Below, in pieces: positions 1 through 10,010 of a stretch of DNA of 64,000 nt. Made by a program: the position numbers and the translations under genes. Source of the stretch: Dactylorhiza incarnata (Eukaryota; Streptophyta; Magnoliopsida; Asparagales; Orchidaceae); the NCBI GenBank assembly GCA_033032865.1, contig JAWHQI010000276.1:2604001-2668000 (forward strand), given 5' to 3'. The notes under the pieces were generated by a model. It saw only the letters and a list, made by a program, of their open reading frames with translations, was not told where the DNA came from and did not search any database. Every line of letters starts with the position of its first letter. Within the stretch, counting starts at the first letter, position 1.

Positions 1-596
1 GAGAATAAGGATCAAGCCAATAACCCTTGCAATCATCAAAATCATAAGCAAGGGTTCATTATATTCAGATCCAGTGATAAACAGAAGCAGCACTTTAAAA
101 GAAATAGCTTCTGAAGAATTCTGAAAGCAAAATTCTATTCTCCTCTTTCTCACTTTCTTCTTCTTTATTCACCAACTGTAAAAGAGTTTTATTAATCCCT
201 CTTTCAAAGGATTCAGTAGTTTTAAGAGTCTCTTTATCAAAAGACTAAGGGGTTCTAAGAGTCCACTTATCAAAAGACTCAGTGGTTCTGAGAGTCTCCT
301 TATCAAAAGACTCAGTCACAGTTAGTGCAACCCTACCAGGGAGGTAGAAGAGTGGACTACCCCTATTTTGGGGAAACACTATAAAAATCCTAAGTCTTCT
401 GGATTGAATTTTCTGTGTTGTCCCTCTTTACTATTTTCTGTATTTACATTTCTTGCATTTACTTTATTCTGTTTTGGTAGTGTTGATTGCATACTACTTA
501 GTGGTTTTATTGTGTTTGTATATTTAGGGAAGAAAATATTTAAAACTCTATTCACCCCCCTCTAGAGAATACTCAGAGGCACACTGCACACTTTCA
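1..596 (+). mobile_element. 3' part of the 5' LTR of a SIRE-like copia element
   Basis: The LTR enters from outside the window and ends in ...CTTTCA at 596, directly before a degenerate initiator-Met primer site. Bases 541-585 read ACTCTATTCACCCCCCTCT, a stretch typical of the ends of SIRE/Angela copia LTRs. Its reverse complement reappears near 59140 in the minus-strand LTR at 59118-60283. The LTR start, and so its full length and TATA box, lie outside the window. The ORF at 368-565 inside it is short and unlike any retroelement protein, so I do not call it. Confidence 0.7.
224..322 (+). repeat. 33-bp tandem triplication inside the copia LTR
   Basis: Three adjacent units begin at 224, 257 and 290. 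Each has the form AGAGTCT-n-TTATCAAAAGACT followed by AGTGGTTCT-like sequence. AGTCT and AGACT at the two ends make each unit partly self-complementary. The repeat is internal to the LTR and may be a family-specific enhancer array. The function is inferred. Confidence 0.75.
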
Positions 597-612
597 ATTA
601 GTATCAAAGCTA
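597..612 (+). promoter_or_regulatory. Degenerate primer-binding site (initiator-Met tRNA)
   Basis: ATTAGTATCAAAGCTA follows the LTR end. The plant copia consensus is ATTGGTATCAGAGC, so two to three positions have changed. The site fixes the element orientation as plus and marks the LTR boundary. Confidence 0.7.
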
Positions 613-703
613 GGTTGATCATTAAAAGGTTAACACCTTGATCAAAAGATCTTCTCACACTCATTTCTTTATTTTAAATTAATTAAAACTATTCTCTAAA
701 GAA

Positions 704-2500
704 AATGAGTTCTAAGGATTATGCATCAACAAGACCACCAGTGTGTAACCTAAATAAATTTACACTCTGGAAGGCCAGAATAAAGTTTACATGAACTCTA
801 TTGATGAAGACATCTTTGATGTTATAATTTCATGTCCCCCAGCTCCAGTCAGACAAGATGCCAGTTGATCTTCAACATTGGAAGTTGTTCCAAGGAATGA
901 TTGGATAGAGGCTGATAAGAAGCATAAGGCATGTGATGCCAAGACAATGAACATTCTTGTTTCCAAAATGCCATATGACATTTTCCAGAAAGTAGCTGAC
1001 TACCAATCAGTAAAAGAGATCTGGGAATACCTTTCCAGAATTGTAGAAGGAAGCTCTAACGAAAGAATGGACAGGAAGTCCCTTCTCATATCCCAATATG
1101 AGAACTTTCAAAAGAAAGCTGAGGAAAGTATTGCTGAAATGTATGACAGATTCAGCATCATTATCAATGAGCTTAAGAGTCTGGACAAGGAGATATCCTT
1201 GACAGAGATCAATGATTATATCCTAATGTTCTTCCCAAGCTCATGGGACTCAAGTATCTGGGCCATCAGAGAGTCCAGATGCCATAAAGATATATCGACT
1301 GATACTCTGCTAGGAAAGCTCAAATCTTATGAGATGCTACTGAAAAGTAGGGCTGAAACAGAGGCAAAGGAGACAACCTCAACTCCCATCCAAAGGAGCC
1401 TTTCTTTGAAGGTTGTTGAATGAGAGCCCTCCACTCCTGAATATGAGATGTTCAGTCTCTTAGCAAGGAGATTCAGAAAGTGGGTTAAGACAGAAGACTG
1501 AAGAAGAAGAGAGAGGAGCTCAAAGCCCAGGTTTGATAAGACTCCAAAAAAGGAAGTGATTTGCTTCTCCTGCAACAAGCCAGGGCACATAGCCTCTGAG
1601 CGCCCACAAGAACAAAGGGATAGGACCAGCAACAAAGATGAGCAGAAGAAAAAGTCTTTCAGGAGGAAAGACTAGAAGAAAGCTACAGGTTTCATTGCTG
1701 AAACCTGGAGTGACTCTGAAGCAGAGTTAAGGTCCTCTTCATCAGAAAGTGATGAAGAAGCTGATGAAGCTGACTGTATGATGGCATTAGGGATCTCTTC
1801 AGATGATGAAGAAGAATAGATTTCAGTGTTTGATAAATTTGATTTTGACTCAGAAGACTTTAAAAATTGTTTTAAAGAATTTTGCTATGATTACCTCAAA
1901 ATACAAAAAGATTTAGAAACAGATATGGAAGAATTAGAAAACTTCAAGAAAGATGAATTATATTCAATAAATAATGATTTGAGAAATGAAATTCACGATA
2001 AAGAAATAGAAATGATTGAGATAAGAAACGAAAATAAAAAATTAAAAGAAGAGCTAACAAAGGCAAAAGGCTTTGAGGACTCTCTCAATGGGAGGAGTCA
2101 AAAGATCAAAGATATTACACAAAATCTCTCCATGAGATTTAAGCATCTAGGTCTAGGAGCAGACCCATGCACTAGCACTGAAGTCATTAGTAGACCAGCC
2201 TGGAAAATCTAGTTAAATTTATTAGATTTAGTGATTATCAACCAAGTGAGAGGAGTGCACTAACTAAGGATCAGGATATTAATAATCCTGATAAAATAAC
2301 TGCATTTAATAGAGCAAATTCAAACAAGGAAAAAAATCTCTAGTCAAGAGTAACTCAGAGAAATTAACCAACAACAATCAAAAGGCTAAATCCAAAAGTA
2401 AAATAATTAGACACTTGCTGATTTATTATATTTGGATACATTTTATACACATTACATGTACCAAAATAATAAACATAGGGTTGATAGACCCATTCTCTGA
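704..2500 (+). pseudogene. gag: SIRE-like copia gag, broken, with a coiled-coil tail
   Basis: The start codon at 704 opens an MSSKDYAS-type N-terminus usual for SIRE-like copia Gag. The frame shifts once near 787 and then continues with in-frame stops (866-868, 1421-1423, near 1500, near 1672, 1817 and 2210-2212). Bases 878-1423 encode a UBN2-type gag domain, the structural protein that packages element RNA in cytoplasmic particles. A zinc knuckle near 1562-1605 reads CFSCNKPGHIASER, where the last cysteine of CX2CX4HX4C is arginine. After it come an acidic Ser/Glu stretch (1705-1815) and a charged helical region rich in Lys and Glu (1826-2160). The reading is cut at 2500 by the Tat element. 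A degenerate second knuckle resumes after 48159. The gene cannot make a full protein. Confidence 0.8.
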
Positions 2501-3014
2501 TGTTTGTACAAAAATTGTACCTCCAAAACTCACACTACAAAAGGATAGAGAATACTATGAAGTGCATTTTACTCGAGACGAAAGATGCCAGAGGAGAGAC
2601 CTCTGACATGAAAAACTGATTCAATTAATCTCAAAAGAGGTTACAGGATTGATGTCTAGAACAAGCAAGAGGAAAAGTAAGAAAAGTGATAGAAATCGAG
2701 ACCGCTTACACAGGTTGTAAGCAGGAGCCTCGAAGCCAAAAGTCCCTTTTCAGCTACCCCTACCCCTCTATTTATAGGCGCGGAGGCTGCCTGTGATACA
2801 GGAGAGTCGTGGCAGTGATAAGGGGGGCTAATAACAAAAAGAGAAAAAGGACCAGACCGCCCGGTCTGGTGATCTCAATAGAGCCTGACTGTACGGGCCT
2901 TAGACGAAGAAACCAGAGTGGAGGATGGCGATCTGGGTGGTCTCCAAAAACTGAGACCGCTAGAAAGGTCCATTCTGAACTGGAGATGAGAGGTCGGGGA
3001 TTTCCGGGCAAACA
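2501..3014 (-). repeat. 3' LTR of the Tat element
   Basis: It is alignable by eye along most of its length with 47613-48158. In element orientation the TATA box is CCTATAAATAG (complement of 2768-2778). About 75 bp upstream of it lies the palindrome CCAGACCGCCCGGTCTGG (2852-2869), with 8-bp arms. A GTGCGGGGATCA purine-rich tract (complement of 3015-3026) abuts the LTR and is a plausible polypurine tract. Bases 2507-2521 hold a TACAA-n-TTGTA inverted repeat. ORFs in both strands here are byproducts. Confidence 0.75.
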
Positions 3015-3097
3015 TGATCCCCGCACATTTTCAAGTTTCGCTGGAACTTCAAAAATGTTTGCTTTGACCACCGAGACCGCGACCGCCATAAATGCGA

Positions 3098-3115
3098 TGG
3101 AAACTATAAATATGG
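3098..3115 (+). promoter_or_regulatory. TATA-like box for the antisense ORFs
   Basis: AACTATAAATATGG at 3101-3114 lies about 95 bp before the ATG at 3206. A similar CTATAAATAACTGGC lies at 6051-6065 before the ATG at 6098. Both face plus, opposite to the Tat gag-pol. Promoter activity is inferred. Confidence 0.4.
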
Positions 3116-3205
3116 CTTAGGGGACCCTGAGTCCAGAAACTTCTGGAAAGAAGTGCGAGCTAACTTTTTAAGCGGTCACCACTTCTGAGTCTGTGACAAA
3201 AAGTC

Positions 3206-3691
3206 ATGATGGTGAGCATTCTGGATCAGATATCTAAGAGATCTTCCAAGGCGTCTTCACTGAACGCGCAGAAGAAGGAGATCGCTAGGTCAAAGAAGAT
3301 GTTGGCGATCAAATCTCCCAGAGAGACTGCAAAGGTGGAAGCGGCGAAGGAAATCACCAGCGCTCCTGAAAAACAACCAACTATACTGCTGGGGGACGCG
3401 GTCTTGTCGGTCTTAAAAATTATAAACTTGTCGGGCACTTCTTCAGAAATTCCTAAGCTTGAGCTTCCCGGCGTGTCTATTACTTTTGATTGCCATAAAT
3501 CTGAGGAAGCTCTCAGGCAGGCTGCTGAATAAACTGATGAGACCATGTCTGCTGAAATTATCAAAACTCTACTACAAGAACAGGAAGCTTCAGTTGGAAG
3601 ATTGAGGCAGCAGATCGCGGATAAACATGAAGTTGTGACAGGAAAAAAAGAAAAGACACAAGTCCTTGCGGCAAAGTTATCAAGAAAATAA
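3206..3691 (+). pseudogene. Antisense charged helical ORF in the Tat 3' region
   Basis: An ORF starting MMVSILDQISKRSSK runs 108 codons to a TAA at 3530-3532. The same frame then stays open for about 50 more codons of Glu/Gln/Lys-rich helix to 3691. The N-terminus is Lys/Ser-rich and the rest looks like a coiled coil. It follows a TATA-like box and reads against the Tat gag-pol. Coiled-coil segments are usual in the C-terminal part of plant Transposase_28-type gypsy-associated proteins, but I recognise no domain here. It could be a broken exon of the same gene as the next two ORFs. Confidence 0.45.
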
Positions 3692-3852
3692 AAAACAGGT
3701 AGTGTTAAGTGGTGACCACTAAAGGGGTGGTCTCACTCCCTGAAGACGTGAATCTGTCACTTCCTGACAAGGCTTCTGAGAAGGTAAGAAGACAAACCGA
3801 CCTTCCTTTTTCTTCTGCGGTCTCTCTTTCTTCTGGAGGAGTGGGCCCATAG

Positions 3853-4356
3853 TTGATTTTTTGCCTTTACCGTGTTTCTTCTGACGGCCGTGTTTGCCCA
3901 ATCTCGGAGGTTGTTGATCCTTTCAAAACTGAGAACCTTCGAGAGGCCGCCAAGGAGCAAAATAGGAAAATCACGGAAGAGACGATCAGGAAAATGACAA
4001 AGGTAGAGAAGAAAGAGAGGGAAGAGAGGGAAAGGAAAGAGAAGGAGGATAAAGCGATGCAGATCGCTGCTGATCAGAAAAAAGAGAAGGAAATGAGGGC
4101 AGCACAGATCGCTGTTGAGAAGCAGAAGGAGGAAGAATTGACAGCAGCACAGATTGCTACCGAGAAGAAAAAGGAAGAAGAGGCAAAGGCAACACCGATT
4201 GCTTCAGATAAGAAAAAAAAAGAAGAAAAGGCGATGCAGATCGCTACAGGAAAAGAAAAGGAGAAAAATAAGACAAAAAAGAAGAATACCACTGAGGAGG
4301 AAAGAGGGGAGATAGAAAGAATCCGGCAGATAAAAATACAAGATTGCGCTAACTAA
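3853..4356 (+). CDS. Antisense coiled-coil ORF with 15-residue repeats
   Basis: This 167-codon ORF is dominated by Lys and Glu. Residues 69-140 are five imperfect repeats of the form (A/M)QIA-x-(D/E)-K-K-K-E-E-E-x-x-A, 15, 15, 15, 14 and 13 residues long (4057-4272). The spacing predicts a long charged helix, probably a coiled coil. I see no enzyme motif. It lies between two other coiled-coil ORFs in the same orientation, so it is most likely one segment of a larger antisense gene broken by stops or introns. A short basic ORF at 4463-4654 in the same orientation may be another piece. Function is unknown. Confidence 0.45.
   Translation: MIFCLYRVSSDGRVCPISEVVDPFKTENLREAAKEQNRKITEETIRKMTKVEKKEREERERKEKEDKAMQIAADQKKEKEMRAAQIAVEKQKEEELTAAQIATEKKKEEEAKATPIASDKKKKEEKAMQIATGKEKEKNKTKKKNTTEEERGEIERIRQIKIQDCAN
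4057..4272 (+). repeat. Five tandem 45-bp units encoding 15-residue repeats
   Basis: Units start at 4057, 4102, 4147, 4192 and 4234. The fourth is 42 bp. Frame is kept throughout, so the expansion respects the coding frame. Confidence 0.75.
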
Positions 4357-4870
4357 CGATCTGACAAATACATCTGCCGACCTGGAGGCTCAGTTGGATA
4401 AAGCAGCGGCAGATCGCACTACAGCTGTCACCGCCCTGTGAACTGATAAGGCAGATCCTGCCGTGAGACCGCTCAAATACTTTCCATTACATGTTCCTCG
4501 ACCTAGGTCTCCAAAAGAGCGGCGTGAGATCATCATTATTGAAACAGATGACAACCTCGTTTGCAATGCAAAATTAAAAAGAAGGCTAAAAGAAGGAGAG
4601 AGGTCGCAGAAGAGGGAATTGGAAAGAATGAACCTTGAGCGATTTAGAGGATAAGACCGCTTGTTTCTGACCGCAGGCCCTATGGTCACAAAGCTATTGA
4701 CAATACCTTGCGTGATAGTGGTCTTGATTTCTCTCTGAGTATTCTCCTTACGCGAGCTCTTTTGTTTTTGATTAGTTTGTGGTTGAGCTAATTGTTCTAT
4801 TCTTCTGATTACAGATACAAATGATTTCGATGCAACTCCTAAAGAGGGTGAAACCTAGCAGCAACCGCTG

Positions 4871-5782
4871 ATGTTTCCTCCTCAGCTCGTTGTTGCCCTC
4901 AAACCCATATTTGAGGATATTAAGACAATGCGAGCTCGGGAGCGGGCTCATGACGATCAGCTCTGGGTGTTGACCGCTGATTTTGAAGAAAAGCTGCGAT
5001 CCAAGGAAAAGCAGGTCCGCGAGGAGAGCGAACTGAAGATTGCTGACCTTACCAGGGCACTTCGCAGGGCCGAGAGAGATGCTGACTATTATAAAGGGAA
5101 GTCCACTGCGTTGGCTGCTGATGTCGCTTCTCTTAAAGCTGGCTTTTCTCCCATGATGATGAATCCAGTGACTTCTGGCGGTCATCCAGAAGAGAGACCG
5201 ACCTCAAAAATCATGGGCATCCCAATGGAGCAGGTAGACAGGGAGGTCACGAAAATTCATCGTGCTGCTATGTCAGCAAATCAAAGCTTGGCGACCGTTC
5301 TGTTCGATGTTAGGGCAATGCGAGCTCGAGACCGGGCTCATGACGATCAACTTCGGGTGTTGACCACTGATATTTAAGAAAAGGTGTGAGCCAAGGAAAA
5401 GCAAGTCTGCGAGGAGAGCAAACTGAAGATTGTTGACCTTACCAGGCGCTTCACAGGGGCCGAGAGAAATGCTGACAATTATAAAGGGAAGTTCGCTGCG
5501 CTGGCTCCTAAGGTCGCTTCTCTTAGAGCTGGCTTTGCTCCCATGATGATGAAGCCAGGGACTTCTGGTGGTCATCCAGAAGAGAGACCGACCTCAGAAA
5601 TCTTGGTGATTCCAATGAAGCAGGTAGATAGGGAGATCGCGAAAATTCATCGTGTTGCTATGTCAGCAAATCAAACCTTGGCGACCGCTCTGTCCGCTGT
5701 TAATGAAATGCAAGATGTTGCGGCCTTCTTTGGGAGAAAATGTCAGCAAAGGAGATATATTTTTATTCTTAATTTCGAGTGA
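4871..5782 (+). pseudogene. Antisense coiled-coil ORF with an in-frame 130-codon duplication
   Basis: The frame opens at 4871 (MFPPQLVVALKPIFED). It encodes a module of acidic and basic helix (MRARERAHDDQL...) followed by a Gly/Pro hinge (PVTSGGHPEERP) and a second helix ending in SANQSLATVLF. The whole module repeats at exactly 390 bp. The second copy has a TAA at 5376-5378 and a further stop near 5390, and its 3' part stays open from 5543 to 5782. The architecture of long coiled coil plus hinge resembles the C-terminal part of Transposase_28-type proteins found in gypsy-like plant elements. No catalytic residues are visible. Confidence 0.5.
4928..5707 (+). repeat. Direct tandem duplication, period exactly 390 bp
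   Basis: ATG codons in equivalent context lie at 4928, 5318 and 5708. Unit 1 is 4928-5317 and unit 2 is 5318-5707. 390 is 3 x 130, so the frame is conserved. The units are similar but not identical, so the duplication is not recent. Confidence 0.85.
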
Positions 5783-6050
5783 TCTAGAGACAATAATTCC
5801 GAACAATTTAATCTAGTGGTAATATATTATGATAGTTTGATTTTCATTTTATGTGATCTCTACAATTTTTGTGATGCCGATCTCTTTCCTTTGCTTCTAT
5901 CTTTGTTGCTTATTACATGATTATTGTGATCTCTACTTTTTGAGATCGTAGCTATTGCATATTGCATTTTTATACTTGAACAGGTTCAACAGTCTGACGC
6001 GCTTCCTGGGCGGTCTCATAAAAAGCAATGATTAGGATTTCACCCTTCCT
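5783..6050 (+). other. AT-rich spacer between antisense ORFs
   Basis: Rich in TGTGATCTCTAC-like words, with no ORF of note. It reads like an intergenic or intronic segment ahead of the TATA-like box at 6051. Confidence 0.4.
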
Positions 6051-6097
6051 ACCCTATAAATAACTGGCTTTAGTTTCTTCATTTTATGCTTTTTTGA

Positions 6098-6847
6098 ATG
6101 CGCCCAAAACACCGATCTCAGCGAACTCCCATAATGGTGTCTGTTAGAGCTTCTTCTGTTGATACTTTCCTAAATGCTGATCACAAACCTTCTAGGCTTT
6201 CAAAGTATGAATACTTAGTTTTTCTGGCAAAACATATGTTACAGAATCAAATCTTGGTGAGACCGCCAACAGAGGATGAAGGGCTAAATTTTGGAGAAGA
6301 GAACAAATATATTATTCCCATCGATCACTTCAATTATGGCCTGAAATTTCCTCTTCCTTGGGAATTTCAAGAAGTGATGGATTATTATGGTTTTGTGCTC
6401 GCCCAACTTCCTCCCAATTCCATCGGTCTCATGAATGTTTTCATAAACTATTTGAGATCGGAAAAAATAAGATTCTTCATGGCTTTATTCCGTGCGACCT
6501 TCACTGTGAAGTCGCTGAAAGAAGTGCAGAGAAAAGAAGAGTTTAAAGGATTAGTATATTGTTCATGTAATTGCATAAACTTTTTGAATCTCCCTAACAA
6601 GGTCCCTTTCTGGACGGAGAGATATTTAGTTTTTGAAGGCGATCTCAGTAGCCATCCATCTCCAAGGGCAGAAAAGATTTTCAAAAAACTCAAGACTTTC
6701 TTAGAAAGCGAGCTTAAGATCTTGGCCTTCATGGAGGGCAAGTGCCTCGATCTCATTCATTATCTAGCGATCTTGCCTCAGATCGTTGTGGTCTCTCCTG
6801 AAGAGAGTAAGCAGTTTTACTTGCGGTCTCCTGCGATCTCATCATAA
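6098..6847 (+). CDS. Transposase_28-like (putative gypsy-type) antisense protein, N-terminal domain
   Basis: This 249-codon ORF begins MRPKHRSQRTPIMVS. Residues about 75-170 carry the pattern of the plant Transposase_28 family: FPLPWEFQEVMDYYG, then AQLPPNSIGLMNVFINYL and ALFRATFTVKS. The family is described as putative gypsy-type transposon protein. Biochemical role is unknown. In relatives this domain is followed by a coiled coil. Here the ORF stops at 6845-6847 and copia-1 enters 53 bp later, so the rest is missing. The CTATAAATA at 6052, 46 bp before the ATG, favours this start. It reads opposite to the Tat gag-pol. The domain call comes from motif memory. Confidence 0.6.
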   Translation: MRPKHRSQRTPIMVSVRASSVDTFLNADHKPSRLSKYEYLVFLAKHMLQNQILVRPPTEDEGLNFGEENKYIIPIDHFNYGLKFPLPWEFQEVMDYYGFVLAQLPPNSIGLMNVFINYLRSEKIRFFMALFRATFTVKSLKEVQRKEEFKGLVYCSCNCINFLNLPNKVPFWTERYLVFEGDLSSHPSPRAEKIFKKLKTFLESELKILAFMEGKCLDLIHYLAILPQIVVVSPEESKQFYLRSPAISS

Positions 6848-6900
6848 TTTCTTTTTCTATTTATTCTAACTATTTTCTTTTCAACGGCCTTTGTCGTCCC

Positions 6901-8055
6901 TGTTGAAATTCCTCAGATACTATATTAAAATTTCTGAGAAGCGGAAAATGGGAAATAGGTCGCAGGAACACTTCAACCATACCAAGCACGAGAAATGAGA
7001 AACAATGAAGGAACAAGAAAAATCTTGTATTAACTATCTTCTGTACATTGCGAGGTATACATGGTGAGACATGATTTACCAGTACACCCAATAAAGGAAA
7101 AAGAAACAAACTACAAGAAGCTGGCGATTACAAATTGAACCCACCAAACCGCCTGGCTAACAAAGCTGTCCGCGCAAACCGCCAAGTCGCCAACCTGTAA
7201 CTAAACACGCGGACTGCCCGTTATTCCAATGCTCTCTCTGTTCGCCCAAGCAAGACCGCCTAACCACAGTCACCTGGCCGCTTCTAACCACGAACAAGCT
7301 GCTGAAGAACTGAACAGAAAACAGCTCAGCAAAAGCAAACCGCCTACCCGCTGCGGACTGATCCATATTGAAAGCTGAAATAAGCCAGAGAAAATTGTCT
7401 TGTTGCTAACCGCGACCTCCTGCTACCCTCCGTTGACTGCTACCGACCTATCCGTTGCGGTCTCCTCTAATCAAATCAGAGCCACAAGAAGGATGCACAA
7501 CCTGCGAACACAGTAAAGGCAAAACTCAAACCGCGCAAACAGAGAAATTCTATCCGCACAACAACTCGCGAGCTCTCACTTACAGTTCTTGTCTTCTTTC
7601 TTCGAGTCAGGGGATCCTATTTATAGTAGAGGTGAGGAGTGTGGTCACCACCTACAGTGATAGGATAACCGCCCATATCAACAACGGGTAGCAAACAACC
7701 CGTGCGCCTTGCTGAGATAACCCTGCCGAACAGTTTGTCGACTCTAAGACAAGCCACGCGGACAAATCACAAAACTCCAGCAACACCAACATCATCCTGT
7801 CAGCTCTCGAGTATAGAACCGTCATAGCTCCAACATCCAATGATAACCGCGAACACTATCCGCCAGGTTACTACCAGAGAGCAGACCCCAGATAGCAAAA
7901 AGATCAAGGCCACATGTAACTGGTTAACCGCCAGTCCACCACGGAAGACAACCCGTGCGGTCTTCATACCAAACCGCCTGACCTCCGCGGTTTACCAGAC
8001 CGCCCGGTCTGATGCCCAGACCGCCCGACCTACACTCACACTTCAAATTTCAACA
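6901..8055 (-). repeat. 3' LTR of copia-1
   Basis: 1155 bp, with ends TGTTGAAATT and AATTTCAACA. In element orientation the TATA box is CTATAAATAGG (complement of 7617-7627). The palindrome CAGACCGCCCGGTCTG (7996-8011) lies about 370 bp upstream of it. The purine tract CTTCAAGGGGGAG (complement of 8056-8068) abuts the LTR. The first 450 bp match 27662-28111. Confidence 0.85.
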
Positions 8056-10010
8056 CTCCCCCTTGAAGTGGGAAGTGGAAGTCAGCCCAAGCAAACCTCG
8101 CAACCGAGTAAATGGTCCTTTCGCCAGCGGCTTTGTGAAGATGTCAGCGACATTGTCCTCACTCCACACATGCTCAACCATCAGAGATCCCTCCAGCACC
8201 TTCTCCCGAATGAAATGATGCTCGATCTCAATGTGCTTGGTCCTTGCATGTCAGACTGAATTATTAACCAGTTTGAGAGCACTCTCGTTGTCACCACGTA
8301 GTAGAGTAGGATCTCGTACCTCCTTATGGACGTTCTCCACCAATCTCCTAAGCCAGACGGCTTCCCGAGCTGCCAAGGCTGAAGCCTTGTACTCTGCTTC
8401 AGTGGTAGAGACGGACACTGAATCCTGCTTGATGCACCATGGAATAGCCATCGATCCGTATAAGAAAACATAACCAGACGTCGACTTCCGATCATCTGAG
8501 TCTCCCCCATAATTGGTATCCATTTATCCATGCAAACAAAATCCTGTGTCTCTCCCATAAAGGAGACCCATGTTAGAGGTTGACTTCACGTACTTCAGAA
8601 TACTCTTTGCCGCTACCAGATGAGGTTTCTGTGGTTCCGCCATATACAGACTTACACTGCCAACTGCATATGCAATATCTGGTCTGGTAATTGTCAGATA
8701 TAATAGAATCCCAACAAGAGCCCGGAACACCAACAGATCAGGAAGAATCCTCACCTCATCCCGCCGAAGTCTTAGACCAACCTCCAGTGGAGTAGAGCTG
8801 CTCTTCCCTCCTTCCATGTTGAATCGCTTCACAATTCGTTCCGCATAGCCTTTCTGGGAAACAAGCACACCACTCTCTTTCCTCTCCACCTCGAGCCCAA
8901 GGAAATTGTGAAGCTCCCCCAGATCCTTCATCTCGAATATGATAGCTAATTCAGCCTGAAGCTTAGCTACCTCAGCCTCTGAGTTCCTCGTGATAATCAT
9001 GTCATCAACATACAACAACACCAAGACTTGCAGCTCCCCAATCTTCTTTACGAACAGACTCGAGTCTGAATCTGAAGCAAAATATCCGTAGAACTGGAGA
9101 TATTATGCGATCTTCCCATACCACGCCTGAGGCGCTTGCTTCAACATGTAAATAGCCTTCTTGAGATTGCAGGCGTGTCCTGGATGAACTTCCGATACAT
9201 ATCCCGGTGGCTGAACCATGAAGATATCCTTGTCAATCTCGACGTACAAGAAAGCATTCTTTACATCGAGTTGCCAAATCTTCCACGCTTGGCTAGCTGC
9301 CAACGCAATCACCACTCGTACTGAAGTCATCCTGGCTACCAGACTGAACATCTCTTCGTAGTCTTCTCTGTATTGTTGAGAGAACCCTCGAGCTATAAGG
9401 CGAGCCTTGTACCCCTCAATACTCCCGTCAGCTTTCATCTTCAACTTGTAAACCCACTTGCATGTCACTGGAGTAATGCCATCAACCTTGGACACAAGAT
9501 CCCAAGTCTCATTCTTCTTGAGGGCAGCCATCTCCTCATTCATGCCATCTTCCCACTCCTTAACTCCAGTGGCATTTTCAAAGCATGATAGCGCTTTCTC
9601 ATCCAAGGGGCCAACAAAGAAACATGAGACAAAGCTCACCATATTCCCCCCTGTATACCTAGCTGGTGGAATAATAGTCCTCTTGGACCTCCTCAAGGGT
9701 TTGCCTTGATCCACCTTTTTTGCTACCTTCTATGAACTAGCTCTCCTTTCAGGCATACTTGGAGCATCGGTCCCCCTGCTTCCAGAACCTGAAGCACCTG
9801 ACCCAAAGCTAGAAGCAACTGGAGCACCTGGAGAAACAGGCAACTCCACCAGAACCTTCTTAGTAGCTTCTTCAAGTCCACCATCCAACCTGCTATCTTG
9901 TAACTCAACAGAAGAGCTACCCTGGTACGATGTCAATTCATCAAATACCACATCCCTTGAGACCACGACTCTCCGTGTCTCTGGATCCATGCATCTCCAA
10001 CCTTTCTTTC
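8050..10010 (-). pseudogene. pol: Copia-1 pol: RT and RNase H, with four in-frame stops
   Basis: A single frame covers the copia reverse transcriptase and RNase H, which copy element RNA into DNA in the particle. Before 9714 lies the linker after integrase, with PETRRVVVSRDVVFDE near 9985-9935. The RT start is WVYKLKMKADGSIEGYKARL. The active site LLYVDDMI is near 9010. RNase H shows [18 protein letters not shown] and the end TSTSHFKGEC. Stops fall at 9730-9732, 9103-9105, 8524-8526 and 8251-8253, all without loss of frame. The normal stop TGA (complement of 8050-8052) lies inside the LTR. The upstream end is cut at 10010 by the 10011-16094 element and continues as integrase at 16095. Confidence 0.85.

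Noticed and set aside
878..2212. A host gene with a coiled coil
   Set aside because: UBN2-type gag domain, zinc knuckle, LTR and primer site show it is copia gag.
6098..6847. A host nuclear gene
   Set aside because: The Transposase_28-like pattern and its position inside the Tat element fit an element-borne gene better.
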